This document shows positions 46,728 through 55,302 of a stretch of DNA of 64,000 nt, one piece after another. The position numbers and the translations under genes were made by a program. Each line of letters begins with the position of its first letter. Within the stretch, counting starts at the first letter, position 1. This DNA is from Sedimentibacter acidaminivorans (GTDB lineage: Bacteria; Bacillota; Clostridia; Tissierellales; Sedimentibacteraceae), in assembly GCF_017873955.1 (NCBI RefSeq), contig NZ_JAGGKS010000008.1, forward strand, positions 62,001 to 126,000, written 5' to 3'. The notes under the pieces are model-generated. The model saw nothing but the letters and a program-made list of their open reading frames with translations, did no database searches and was not told the DNA's origin.

Positions 46728-47325
46728 CTGCTACTTTTTCCAACCTTTCCTTTAAATTTAATAATGCTTTTGCTCTATGACTAATCTTATTTTTTTCATC
46801 ATCTGATATTTCTGAAAGGGTTTTACCAGTACTCTCTACAATAAATAATGGATCATAACCAAAACCATTATCGCCCTTCGCCTCGAATCCTATTTTTCCA
46901 TTTAAAATACCTTCTGCCATAAAATATTCATCATTTTCTAACACGACTGCTACAACTGTTTTAAAGTAGGCTGTTCTTTTTTCAGAAGGAATATTCTTAA
47001 GGTTTTTTAAAAGGAGATTGTTATTATCTATATAAGATACGTGTTCGCCTGCATATCTAGCTGAATAAACTCCTGGTTGTCCGTCTAATGCATCAACAAA
47101 CAAGCCTGTATCATCTGCTATTATTATTCCACTTACTAATTTTTTTAGTTCAGTTGCTTTCTTTAAAGCATTTTCTTCTAATGTTTCTCTATCTTCTATA
47201 ACATCAAAGTCCTCAAAACCAATTTCATCTTTAGATACTACATCAAACGGCATATTTTTTAATATATCTTTTATTTCCTTAACCTTATGCTTATTGCCAC
47301 TTGATAGAATTACTTTTCTTCTCAT
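46705..47325 (-). CDS. rdgB: XTP/dITP diphosphatase (RdgB/HAM1)
   Basis: This 206-residue enzyme hydrolyses deaminated purine nucleoside triphosphates (XTP, dITP) to monophosphates, keeping them out of nucleic acids. Family motifs are clear: ILSSGNKHKVKEIKDIL at the start, ADDTGLFVDALDGQPGVYSARYAG, and GFGYDPLFIV followed by SHRAKAL near the end. It overlaps the phosphoesterase gene downstream by 23 bases. The length is normal. Confidence 0.95.
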   Translation of the reverse strand: MRRKVILSSGNKHKVKEIKDILKNMPFDVVSKDEIGFEDFDVIEDRETLEENALKKATELKKLVSGIIIADDTGLFVDALDGQPGVYSARYAGEHVSYIDNNNLLLKNLKNIPSEKRTAYFKTVVAVVLENDEYFMAEGILNGKIGFEAKGDNGFGYDPLFIVESTGKTLSEISDDEKNKISHRAKALLNLKERLEKVAGENISSK

Positions 47326-47459
47326 TTTACTGTTTCCTCACTTTATCATCTGTTCTATTATGAAATAATTTACAATTATATCTATTTAAAATTATTATAC
47401 CCATCCTACCTTAATTTTAACATAAATTTCTTTGGCATTACAATATAAATAACTATATT

Positions 47460-48536
47460 TTAATTAAACTTATTCTTAATACCCTTTATAATCATTAGAA
47501 GTAAAAATAGCAAACCTATATAACCATTTATACCATATATTAAATTTACTAAAAAATCAAACGGAAAAGTCAGTCCTATTAAAGTAGCTACAATAGCTAA
47601 AATTATCGTTGTTATAGAAAATTTATAGCTTTTTTCATGGGAAATTCTAGAAGATACTGACCAAAGCAATGGTACTGCAGTAGTATATATTCCTAATACT
47701 ACTGTTAGTGAAAATATATCAGCAAACCTTTCATTAATGTTCTTTGCCAGTATTAATGAAGGAATCATAGTTCCTTCTACTAGTTCAATATTTGCTAATA
47801 AACCTAGTGCAATTGATAAAACCGCTAAGGAAAAAGCAGTTACTCCACCTATTACACCAAGCGATGCTTCTTTTTTGCTATTTGCCCTTGCCCCCATAGA
47901 TGATAAAAATGTTGCTAGCCAAAGAATTGAAAAGCCTACATACAAACATGCTGAAAAGAACCAATTAGAAGATGATTTCATCAATTTTAAATTTGGGATA
48001 ATCTTATCTGCATTTTGCAACCCTATTGGGTTTTTGACAATTGATGATAGTCCTAAAAAAATAGATAAAATTACTATAACAGGTCCTATTTTTCCTATTA
48101 TATCGACTATTTTATTTAATCCTAAAATAACTGTGCAACATGATAACAAAGCCATTATTATACAACCTATAAATACAGGCAAACTATACTGCTCATTTAA
48201 TGTAGCACCAGCTCCAGATATCATTACTATAACGGACATATATGCAAATACTATTGTAAACAAATTATAAAATCTACCTATATGCATCCCACAATAATAT
48301 ATATAAATATTATATTCCCTTAAATTTTTATACTCATAGCCAGCTGTTATAAAACTTACACCCGTGTACATAAAAAGACAAAACATAACCATAATTCCGG
48401 CTATGCCCCTATATCCATAAGCAGCAAAATATTGAATTACTTCTTGCCCTGTTGCAAAACCAGACCCAATTAAAAATGCTACAAAGGCACCAGAAATCCT
48501 AACTACTTGTTTTAAATTCACTCTTTTATTACTCAC
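47460..48536 (-). CDS. YkvI-type membrane permease (copy B)
   Basis: This 358-residue protein has about ten membrane helices and opens RISGAFVAFLIGSGFATGQEVIQYF, an IGSGFATGQE stretch in the first helix typical of YkvI-family members of the APC/LeuT-fold superfamily. The broken first helix with Gly-rich motif suggests sodium- or proton-coupled uptake of an amino-acid-like solute. A GTG start follows GGGGG. It is paralogous to the next gene at 48670 (almost the same N-terminal third). Their location between two reductase loci suggests import of the amines or amino acids reduced there, but that is inference. Confidence 0.75.
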   Translation of the reverse strand: MSNKRVNLKQVVRISGAFVAFLIGSGFATGQEVIQYFAAYGYRGIAGIMVMFCLFMYTGVSFITAGYEYKNLREYNIYIYYCGMHIGRFYNLFTIVFAYMSVIVMISGAGATLNEQYSLPVFIGCIIMALLSCCTVILGLNKIVDIIGKIGPVIVILSIFLGLSSIVKNPIGLQNADKIIPNLKLMKSSSNWFFSACLYVGFSILWLATFLSSMGARANSKKEASLGVIGGVTAFSLAVLSIALGLLANIELVEGTMIPSLILAKNINERFADIFSLTVVLGIYTTAVPLLWSVSSRISHEKSYKFSITTIILAIVATLIGLTFPFDFLVNLIYGINGYIGLLFLLLMIIKGIKNKFN

Positions 48537-48602
48537 ATGTTCCCCCTACAATAATTTACCACACTATCATTCTATACAGTAACTAGGTATAGTATTACAA
48601 AT

Positions 48603-48644
48603 AAAAAAGGTTAATTAATGCATACTATAACGCACTAGTTAACC
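48603..48644 (-). terminator. Terminator between the two YkvI-type genes
   Basis: GGTTAATTAATGC (48609-48621) pairs with GCACTAGTTAACC (48632-48644) with two wobbles; six T residues follow on the minus strand. It ends the copy A transcript, so the two permeases are separately transcribed. Confidence 0.8.
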
Positions 48645-48669
48645 CTTTTTCATTTATGTAGTCAAATAT

Positions 48670-49752
48670 CTAGTTTTTTTGTTTCCTAGTACTAACATCT
48701 TTGATAATCATTAATACTAAAAGTAATATTCCAACATATCCATTAATAACGTAAATGATATTTACTAATCTATCAAAAGGAACCCTTAGCCCAATAAATG
48801 TTCCTATAACAGCTAATACAACCGTTAAAATAACAAATTTTTGAGTTTTTTCATCTGCTATTCTTGATGATACTGTCCAAAGAAGTGGTACAGCTGTTGT
48901 ATATATTCCTGCTACCACAGTTAATGAAAATACAATAGCTATAGTTGGATGAATATTTCCAGCTAGAATTAATGATGGTATCATTGTACCTGCAACCTGC
49001 TCTATATTTGCCATTAATCCTAATGCAACTATAAGAACTGCTGCCGAAAAAGCAACTGCTCCTAATATTGCACCCAACGATGCTTCCTTTTTACTTTGTG
49101 CAGTTGCACCCATAGCAGCCATAAAAGATGCTAGCCAAAGCATACAAAACCCGACATATGAGCCTGCTGCAAATAGCCAATTGCTAGAAGCCTTCATTAA
49201 TTTTAAACTGGGTATAACTTCATTTGCCCTGCTTAAGCCACCTGGATTCATGAATATCGCTGATAATCCTAATAATATAGATAATATAACTATAACTGGA
49301 CCTATTTTACCAATTACATCAACTATTTTACCAAGGCCAAAAACTACTGTTCCACCTGCTAATACAGCTATTAATATTCCCCCAACCGAAACTGGTAGCC
49401 CGTACTGCTGATTTATAGTAGCCCCAGCTCCTGCAATCATTACTATAAATGACATGTAAATAAATACTATTGAAAAATAATCAAAAAACTTTCCTATAAC
49501 CTTCCCACAATAATATGTGTATATTTCATTGCTTTTTTCAAAATGTTCTTTTTGTCCTACTGTTATAAAACTAACTCCAACGTACAAAAACAATACAAAA
49601 ATGACTATTATACCTAAGATGCCCATATATCCATATGATGCAAAATATTGTAATACTTCTTGACCTGTTGCAAAACCAGATCCTATCAAAAATGCTATAA
49701 AAGCACCTGCAAACATTATCACCTTGTTCATGCTTACGTTTTGTACATCCAT
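48670..49752 (-). CDS. YkvI-type membrane permease (copy A)
   Basis: This 360-residue paralogue of copy B shares the motif FIAFLIGSGFATGQEVLQYFASYGYMGILG, the segment MIAGAGATINQQYGLP, and the same spacing of about ten helices. It starts at an ATG after GGAGG. It lies just after the grd locus 2 genes on the same strand but is separated from them by a wobble-paired hairpin, so it may be partly co-transcribed. The substrate is unknown; a role in uptake for locus 2 is plausible. Confidence 0.75.
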   Translation of the reverse strand: MDVQNVSMNKVIMFAGAFIAFLIGSGFATGQEVLQYFASYGYMGILGIIVIFVLFLYVGVSFITVGQKEHFEKSNEIYTYYCGKVIGKFFDYFSIVFIYMSFIVMIAGAGATINQQYGLPVSVGGILIAVLAGGTVVFGLGKIVDVIGKIGPVIVILSILLGLSAIFMNPGGLSRANEVIPSLKLMKASSNWLFAAGSYVGFCMLWLASFMAAMGATAQSKKEASLGAILGAVAFSAAVLIVALGLMANIEQVAGTMIPSLILAGNIHPTIAIVFSLTVVAGIYTTAVPLLWTVSSRIADEKTQKFVILTVVLAVIGTFIGLRVPFDRLVNIIYVINGYVGILLLVLMIIKDVSTRKQKN

Positions 49753-49789
49753 AAAATACCTCCTATATAATTTAACATCTAAACCCTAA

Positions 49790-49832
49790 AATAGTCAACT
49801 AATACAATACCGTGTTGCACTAATTGACTATT
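49790..49832 (-). terminator. Imperfect long hairpin after grd locus 2
   Basis: Two 20-base arms (49790-49809 and 49813-49832) pair at almost every position on the minus strand, with several G-U pairs. It lies in the gap between the GrdB-type gene and the YkvI-type copy A. The following T run is short, so termination may be partial. Confidence 0.5.
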
Positions 49833-49883
49833 GTTCAAGGATAATGTAATAACTCGATTGATTGAATTGTTATACTTATCTAA

Positions 49884-51194
49884 CTACTTTTCAAATACTG
49901 TCTGTCCATCTACTTCAGTTTGTAGTGCACTAAGTGCTCTATCAACAAGTTGTCTTCTCAATTTCTTGCTTTTTTTCTCACCAAGGTTTGGGTCTCCTAG
50001 TGGATAAGGTATACCTATTGCAGGTATTATTCTATTTGCACCTATAGTAAGCGATATTGGCACTACTGTGCACATATGAACCACAGGTATTCCTACTCTT
50101 TCGATTTCTTTTACCATCGTTGCACCGCAACGAGTACAAGTGCCTCAGGTCGATGTAAGTATAACTGCTCCAACTCCATCTTCAACAAGTTTTTTACTAA
50201 ACTCTTCTCCAAAGCCTTTAGCATTTCCTACTGATGTTCCTGTTCCTGTTGTAGTAACAAAATAGTTAGCAAGTTCACCAATTATACCTTCTTTTTCAAT
50301 TTCACGAAGAATGTCAAGTGGCACAACAAGGTTAGGATTTTCTAAAACAAATGCTCTATCATATCCACCATGAACAGTCATAAACTTATCTTTTGTTAAA
50401 CTATCCATTCCTGTTATATCATAAATTCCATACTTTGTAGCACTTGATGACTCAATTCTGTCAGGGTTTCCTTGTGGTACTATACCGCCGGATGTAACAA
50501 CTGCTAATTTAATTTTTGATAAATCCTTAATTGCTGGATTTGGAGCTACTCTATCAAATACAGGCATTGGATATTCAGTTTCGTATGGCTCTCCTGCTAT
50601 TTTCTTTAATATAAGATCTACCGCTCTTTCAGAACCTCTTCTTTCATTAAAGTAATTTACTCTGATACCTCTTTCAATATATCCTTCTTCAACAGGTGAT
50701 AATATTTCTTCTTTGTTTATCATCTTCTTAGCAAGTTTACATATTTTTGGCATTGCTTTTCTCATATCTGCAGCTGAAATAGCTGTTTGGATAATGTGTA
50801 AATCTTTTTTGAACATATCAACACCGGGGTTTTCTGGATACATGCCTGTTACAACAGGTATATTTAACTCATCTTCTACGGCTTTAGCTATAGTACCACA
50901 AGCAACTCCATATCTACCTGCATTAAAAGCAGGTCCAGCTACAAACAAATCTGGTTTGTATGGTCTAATCATATCTAATATCGTTTTCTTAGCGTCTTCT
51001 ATATGTCCACCAAAATATGTGTCACCACATATTACGGTTGCAACAACTTCATAATCATCTCCCAGACCTGATTGAAGTGCAAGACCTGGTCCTACTATGC
51101 CTTCTCTTACTTCTGGCTCAATATCGGCTTTTTCTTCTCCGCCTATGTTTGCAAAAAATTGATTTATATAATGAACTACTTTTATTTTTTCCAT
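49884..51194 (-). CDS. Sec-containing GrdB-type reductase subunit (locus 2)
   Basis: This is a second selenoprotein subunit of a glycine-reductase-type component B. The frame has a TGA at 50145-50147 within TST-U-GTCTRCGAT, and continues in frame for 86 more residues to 49884, giving 436 residues, the normal length of GrdB. A SECIS-like hairpin starts five bases after the TGA. The opening VVHYINQFFANIGGEEKADIEP and AGPAFNAGRYGVACG are typical of the family. AAGGAGG lies upstream of the ATG. It follows the GrdE-type gene by 26 bases. Without GrdA beside it, a sarcosine- or betaine-type (GrdF/GrdH) role is likelier than glycine, but this is not proven. Confidence 0.92.
50120..50147 (-). promoter_or_regulatory. 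UGA selenocysteine codon and SECIS hairpin (locus 2)
   Basis: The TGA at 50145-50147 is followed after five bases by TTGTAC...GTGCAA (50120-50139), a six-pair stem with one U-G pair and the same UCGUUGCG loop as in locus 1. The compensating wobble and conserved loop support a real SECIS. Confidence 0.85.
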
Positions 51195-51220
51195 ATTAGA
51201 CTAATCCTCCTTGATTTTAT

Positions 51221-52507
51221 TTAATATCCTCTAGCTGCAAGTTTGTTATATCCATTTGCAATTGTTGAAGCGATAACTATTTGAAGTTCTGCTTCAATGC
51301 TTCCATCAGGTTTTAAGCTTCCTTCATATCCACCAATCATAGTTTCAATAAAATCAAGCGTTCCAATTACCTTTTCCATAGGTGGGAAATCTATTATTAC
51401 ATTACCATTTCCACATGATACAAGTGCATCTCCTTCTTCAACAGCATCTGCTAATGATTGAGATTTACCATCCCTTCCTGGAAACTCATCAGTTATTAGA
51501 ACTACCTTAACCCCTTTTTGACTAACCTTTTTACAGTTCATCATGAGGTCAGTATCAGGGTTACCATATCCTTCTTCTGTAATTAAAACACCGTCAAGTC
51601 CTAAAAATTCACATAATTTAGCAACCATGTCTGACGATCTTTCTTTGTCTGCAAGAAATACATTTTCATTAGTTAATATTACCCCAATAAAATTTAAATC
51701 TTTTCCATGTCTCTTGTATAAATCTTCTATAACTGGATTATTTAAATGATGGAATGTTGTAACCTTATCGCAAGGTGCAACACAGTTTCCACTAATTATT
51801 GCGCCGTCCATAATTTCAGTTGGATACATAAATGTTGGAACCATAACTTTTGCATCAACTCCATAATAATAAGTATCATGAAGTAATCCTTGTGATTGAA
51901 GCATATGTATATATCCTATCTTAGGAAGATCTGGATATTGCCTTATTTGTTCTTGCACTGGCTTTGTTTCATATACGACCACTTCATCAGGTTCTATATT
52001 TTTTCCAGCTTCACCGATATATGTTGCAACTTTTAGACCAGCCATTCTTCCTGCTGCCTCGTAATCATGAGTTTCTAATCCTTCTACTGGCTCAATTACT
52101 ACACAAACATTATTTGTTTCTGAAAATGGTGTGTATTTAGCTGAAGGTCCTGACATATCTATAAGTCCTTCTTGAAAACCTACTATTCTACCACATGTTA
52201 TAACAGTAGCACCTACTAATGCATGAGTTCTTCCACTACCTACTTCTTTTACTTTGTTGATTGTACCCGGGAATATTTGACCACTACCTGATACTTTAAC
52301 TCTTGGTTCAATAACATCTTTTACAGGTGCAATACGTACAGATTCACCTGGCCTCGCAAGTTCAACACGCGCTGAAATAATTCTATCATCTTCCAACACA
52401 AGTTTTACTATTTCTTCTTTGTTAACATAAAGTATGCCCTTTTCAACTCTAGTCATTTCACCAAATTGAACATCATTAATTTTAATTTTTCCTAATTCTA
52501 ATCTCAA
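51221..52507 (-). CDS. GrdE-type substrate-binding proprotein (locus 2)
   Basis: This 428-residue protein is the proprotein partner of the locus 2 selenoprotein in component B. It has the autocatalytic cleavage site DGAIISGNCVAPC with Asn241-Cys242, plus ARPGESVRIAPVKDVIEPRVK and GRIVGFQEGLIDMSGPSAKY. The TTG start is preceded by AAAGGAGG. It lies between grdX and the Sec subunit gene, an order seen in substrate-specific reductase loci. The residues around the cleavage site differ from locus 1 (APCDK against SPGSK), as expected if the two copies bind different amines. Confidence 0.92.
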   Translation of the reverse strand: MRLELGKIKINDVQFGEMTRVEKGILYVNKEEIVKLVLEDDRIISARVELARPGESVRIAPVKDVIEPRVKVSGSGQIFPGTINKVKEVGSGRTHALVGATVITCGRIVGFQEGLIDMSGPSAKYTPFSETNNVCVVIEPVEGLETHDYEAAGRMAGLKVATYIGEAGKNIEPDEVVVYETKPVQEQIRQYPDLPKIGYIHMLQSQGLLHDTYYYGVDAKVMVPTFMYPTEIMDGAIISGNCVAPCDKVTTFHHLNNPVIEDLYKRHGKDLNFIGVILTNENVFLADKERSSDMVAKLCEFLGLDGVLITEEGYGNPDTDLMMNCKKVSQKGVKVVLITDEFPGRDGKSQSLADAVEEGDALVSCGNGNVIIDFPPMEKVIGTLDFIETMIGGYEGSLKPDGSIEAELQIVIASTIANGYNKLAARGY

Positions 52508-52577
52508 ATTTGTTACCTCCTTTTCTATTAAAACCCTAATTTATTTCTTAAATATATCACTAGGGATTTATACAACA

Positions 52578-52970
52578 TTAAGCATTGTCAAACATAGGAT
52601 TCCTAACTACATTTTCTATAAAAGATAAATCAACTGTTTCGAAATCCTTTAATATTTTTTCACTCCATTTTGGAGTTGACTTATATTTTAGAAATTTAAT
52701 AGCAGCTTCTATGCTATTTTCTATAAGATTTATACTCTCGTAATCAGTTACCCCTCTTCCTTCACCAATAATAATAGACTTATATGGTGTCTGATTAGGC
52801 TTTAGACTACCAGCCATAGGATGTGTGAGTACTTTGTAACCTCTGTGAACTTTATTCCTAGTTTCATTTAATACATCCATATAGCTACCTTCTTGTAAAA
52901 AAAGCACATCATACCTATCCTTATATTTTTGAAATACCTTATGATTATTTGTAATAATTGTCTTATACAT
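52578..52970 (-). CDS. grdX: GrdX-family protein
   Basis: GrdX is a small protein encoded at the head of many glycine-reductase-type operons; its function is unsettled. This 130-residue protein matches in length and pattern (YKTIITNNHKVFQKYKDRYDVLFLQEGSYMDVLNETRNKVHRGYKVLTHP). It has no membrane segment and no Cys. AAGGAG precedes the ATG, and a sigma-54 promoter lies about 50 bases upstream, so it is first in a grdX-grdE-type-grdB-type transcript. Confidence 0.85.
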   Translation of the reverse strand: MYKTIITNNHKVFQKYKDRYDVLFLQEGSYMDVLNETRNKVHRGYKVLTHPMAGSLKPNQTPYKSIIIGEGRGVTDYESINLIENSIEAAIKFLKYKSTPKWSEKILKDFETVDLSFIENVVRNPMFDNA

Positions 52971-53018
52971 AGCAAGGTCTCCTTAAATGCATATATTTAG
53001 CTTTCATACTACTTTGTT

Positions 53019-53036
53019 AAGCAATAAACATACCAA
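53019..53036 (-). promoter_or_regulatory. Sigma-54 promoter of grd locus 2
   Basis: The minus strand reads TTGGTATGTTTATTGCTT; GG and GC are exactly ten bases apart and the TTGCT box is perfect. It lies about 50 bases before grdX, and no sigma-A promoter of similar quality was seen there. Confidence 0.82.
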
Positions 53037-53081
53037 TAGGTAATATTTCTAAAATTATTTTTCACATATTGACAACGCAAC

Positions 53082-53109
53082 ATTAAATATCGTTATCACG
53101 ATATTTAAT
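53082..53109. promoter_or_regulatory. Palindrome, probable activator site of locus 2
   Basis: ATTAAATATCG (53082-53092) and CGATATTTAAT (53099-53109) are perfect 11-base arms around TTATCA, about 50-75 bases upstream of the sigma-54 -24 element and between the divergent grdX and activator genes. It is unlike the GACAAATATTTGTC sites of locus 1, suggesting a separate activator. Confidence 0.65.
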
Positions 53110-53154
53110 TTCAATATTTTTTAACAAACTTTAATTTGTAATGAAATTTATTTC

Positions 53155-53184
53155 TTGACTGAGCAAGTATCTTCATCGTATAAT
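53155..53184 (+). promoter_or_regulatory. Sigma-A promoter of the locus 2 activator
   Basis: TTGACT (53155-53160) and TATAAT (53179-53184) are 18 bases apart, about 45 bases before the activator start. Box matches are strong. Confidence 0.75.
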
Positions 53185-53210
53185 AAATGATAAATTTTTA
53201 TCATTTATTA
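53181..53210 (+). other. Leader palindrome of the locus 2 activator
   Basis: TAATAAATGATAAA and TTTATCATTTATTA are perfect 14-base arms separated by two bases, starting within the -10 box and ending 17 bases before the start codon. It could be an operator for self-control or an mRNA hairpin limiting translation. Confidence 0.5.
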
Positions 53211-53227
53211 TACTACTGAGGCGAGGA

Positions 53228-54598
53228 GTGATTTTTATTAATGACGTAAAGATATTAATTATAAACAAGGATACAGCCTATATAAATATTGTAAATAACG
53301 CAATTTCTATTATTACTAAACATATTGCACAATGCAATTCTATTGAAAAAGCATTTAACGAAGTATTAAATGATGACAATTTTGATTTTGTAATAACTGA
53401 CTACAATCTTTTTAATAAAGATTTTACCATGAGGGGGTTAATTAAAGTTTATCCTAAAACAGAACTAATTATTGTTGCTTCTAAGCCATTATATAGCCAA
53501 GGTAGTATATCAATACATAATGGCGCCAAGGAATATATGGATATAAAAAGCGAATTAAATTCATTACCAAATAAGATATTAAATATCTTTCATGAAAAAA
53601 AAGACAAGACTAAATTAAGAGAAAAATTACTTAATCATTATTTGCTCGATAGTACAAGCGAAAGCTATAACAAGATGCTATCTCACTGCGAAAAAGTTGC
53701 AAATACTAAAGCTAACATTCTTTTAACAGGGGAATCTGGAACTGGAAAGGAAGTTGCTGCTAAATATATTCATTTATGTAGCCCGAGAAGTACAAATAGT
53801 TTTGTACCGGTTAACTGTAGTGCCTTTACAGAAACTTTACTAGAATCAGAATTATTTGGTCACGAACAAGGATCTTTTACTGGTGCCTTGAAGTCAAAAC
53901 AAGGAAGGTTTGAATATGCTAATAATGGTACTTTATTTTTAGATGAAGTTGGAGATATAAATTTAACTACCCAGGTAAAACTTCTTAGGGTTTTAGAAAC
54001 AAAAAAAGTAGAAAGGCTAGGCAGCAATACGGAAAGATTAATAGATTTTAGACTTATTTCAGCTACAAACAAAGATCTATTGTGTGAAGTTGTAAATGAC
54101 AAATTTAGAGAAGATTTTTTTTATAGAATAAGTACTATTGTAATAAATATTCCTCCCCTCAGAGAAAGACATGATGATTTAGATAAACTTATTAAGTTTT
54201 TCCTAGAAAAGTCACAAGAGGAGAATGATATAAAAATTAAATATATAGAGCCAGAGCCTGAAAAATTTCTTTATTCCTACAATTATCCAGGAAATATCAG
54301 AGAGCTTAAAAGTATAATAGATAGAATGGTTATCCTATCTGTTGATGGCAATATTACTAAAGATGGAATACCAATTTTATATAATATTAAAAATAAGGAA
54401 AATAATTTTTGTAAAGAAACATCTAGTTTTAATAAAATTATTAATTTTAAAGATTTTAAAATTGAAACTGAATCTAAATACCTTGAATGGGTCTTATCCC
54501 AGACAGGAGGTAATGTAGCAGAAGCTGCAAGAAAACTTGATATCAGTGCTAGGCAATTATTTAACAAAATAAAAGAATATAATATTAAAAAGAGCTAG
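53228..54598 (+). CDS. Sigma-54 enhancer-binding activator (receiver-AAA-Fis), locus 2
   Basis: This 456-residue NtrC-type regulator has an N-terminal receiver-like domain (about residues 1-120; possible phospho-acceptor Asp in FVITDYNLF, but the usual acidic cluster is weak: INKDTAY). It has an AAA+ domain with Walker A GESGTGKE, sigma-54 loop GSFTGA, Walker B GTLFLDEVGD, and a C-terminal Fis-type DNA-binding helix pair (GNVAEAARKLDISARQLFNKI). It is divergent from grdX across a 257-base gap holding a sigma-54 promoter and a palindrome, so it probably activates locus 2. No partner kinase is nearby. The start is GTG with GAGGCGAGGA upstream. Confidence 0.87.
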   Translation: MIFINDVKILIINKDTAYINIVNNAISIITKHIAQCNSIEKAFNEVLNDDNFDFVITDYNLFNKDFTMRGLIKVYPKTELIIVASKPLYSQGSISIHNGAKEYMDIKSELNSLPNKILNIFHEKKDKTKLREKLLNHYLLDSTSESYNKMLSHCEKVANTKANILLTGESGTGKEVAAKYIHLCSPRSTNSFVPVNCSAFTETLLESELFGHEQGSFTGALKSKQGRFEYANNGTLFLDEVGDINLTTQVKLLRVLETKKVERLGSNTERLIDFRLISATNKDLLCEVVNDKFREDFFYRISTIVINIPPLRERHDDLDKLIKFFLEKSQEENDIKIKYIEPEPEKFLYSYNYPGNIRELKSIIDRMVILSVDGNITKDGIPILYNIKNKENNFCKETSSFNKIINFKDFKIETESKYLEWVLSQTGGNVAEAARKLDISARQLFNKIKEYNIKKS

Positions 54599-54629
54599 GA
54601 ATTATAATATTATTATTTATAATTCCTAG
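54595..54629 (+). terminator. Terminator at the end of the locus 2 activator
   Basis: CTAGGAATTATAA and TTATAATTCCTAG form a 13-pair perfect stem that includes the TAG stop codon. There is no long T run; it may act on both strands. Confidence 0.55.
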
Positions 54630-54657
54630 CCAGTTGTGATTTAAACAATGCACTTAC

Positions 54658-54792
54658 TTACTTATTTTTTTCATTTTCCCAAGCTATGAGCACAAAATCC
54701 CTTCCTGTTTCCATTTTTATTTTATCCTCTAATTTTCTAAGTTCTTCAAAATTTTGTTCTTTAAGATTAGCTATTTTATAATTTTTATCCAT
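54658..54792 (-). CDS. 44-residue small protein, unknown
   Basis: A short frame encodes MDKNYKIANLKEQNFEELRK followed by a charged helix and GRDFVLIAWENEKNK. The ATG lies about six bases after an excellent ribosome site (AAGGAGGAAAG), which makes translation likely. It has a predicted amphipathic helix followed by a short beta-like VLIAW segment, no Cys and no membrane region. It lies downstream of spoIIID but beyond a terminator. I do not recognise the family. Confidence 0.6.
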   Translation of the reverse strand: MDKNYKIANLKEQNFEELRKLEDKIKMETGRDFVLIAWENEKNK

Positions 54793-54909
54793 GGAACTTT
54801 CCTCCTTACTTAATAGCATTATTATTTTTACCTCTTAGAAATTTTATATTCATTTTAGTTGTTAATTTTTTTAAACCTTTTTAAAAATTCTACCAATGCC
54901 AACAATAAC

Positions 54910-54938
54910 AAAAGCTCCCGCAGAATGCGGAAGCTTTT
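54910..54938 (-). terminator. Terminator after spoIIID
   Basis: AAAAGCT/AGCTTTT and CCGCA/TGCGG form an interrupted GC-rich stem with a GAA loop, with T runs on both strands, 15 bases after the spoIIID stop. Confidence 0.85.
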
Positions 54939-54952
54939 CATCGATTGGTAAA

Positions 54953-55228
54953 TTACATATTACTTACTTTATCATGTTCATGTATCTCTTTATATTTTAG
55001 GCGTGTAGCTTTTCCCCCTCTAATGTGCCTTTCAGACTTATTCTTAAGCAAAACTCTTTTTACTTCGCTTGCAACTGGAGGGTTTAATTTAGGAAGACGC
55101 TCTGTAACATCCTTGTGTACCGTACTTTTACTAACGCCGAATTTTTTTGCTGTTTGCCTTACAGTAGATTCAGTATTTATTATATATTCCGCGATTTCTA
55201 TAGCTCTCCGTTCTATGTAATCTTTCAT
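54953..55228 (-). CDS. spoIIID: Sporulation regulator SpoIIID
   Basis: SpoIIID is a small DNA-binding protein of the mother cell that tunes sigma-E genes during sporulation. The 91-residue protein is nearly identical in layout to the family: YIERRAIEIAEYIINTESTVRQTAKKFGVSKSTVHKDVTERL with the helix-turn-helix, then NPPVASEVKRVLLKNKSERHIRGG, a hallmark tail. It has its own terminator and lies downstream of the spoIIQ-like gene, on the same strand. Its presence shows the organism belongs to a spore-forming lineage. Confidence 0.97.
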   Translation of the reverse strand: MKDYIERRAIEIAEYIINTESTVRQTAKKFGVSKSTVHKDVTERLPKLNPPVASEVKRVLLKNKSERHIRGGKATRLKYKEIHEHDKVSNM

Positions 55229-55302
55229 GTTTAACCCCCTTTGACATTATCCACCGTCTTATTTATTTTATGCATTTATTGCACCTAATAGAACTTTATT
55301 TT

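Noticed and set aside
49884-50117. Separate small gene starting MVKEIERVG
   Set aside because: It is the C-terminal part of the locus 2 Sec subunit after the in-frame TGA, not an independent gene.
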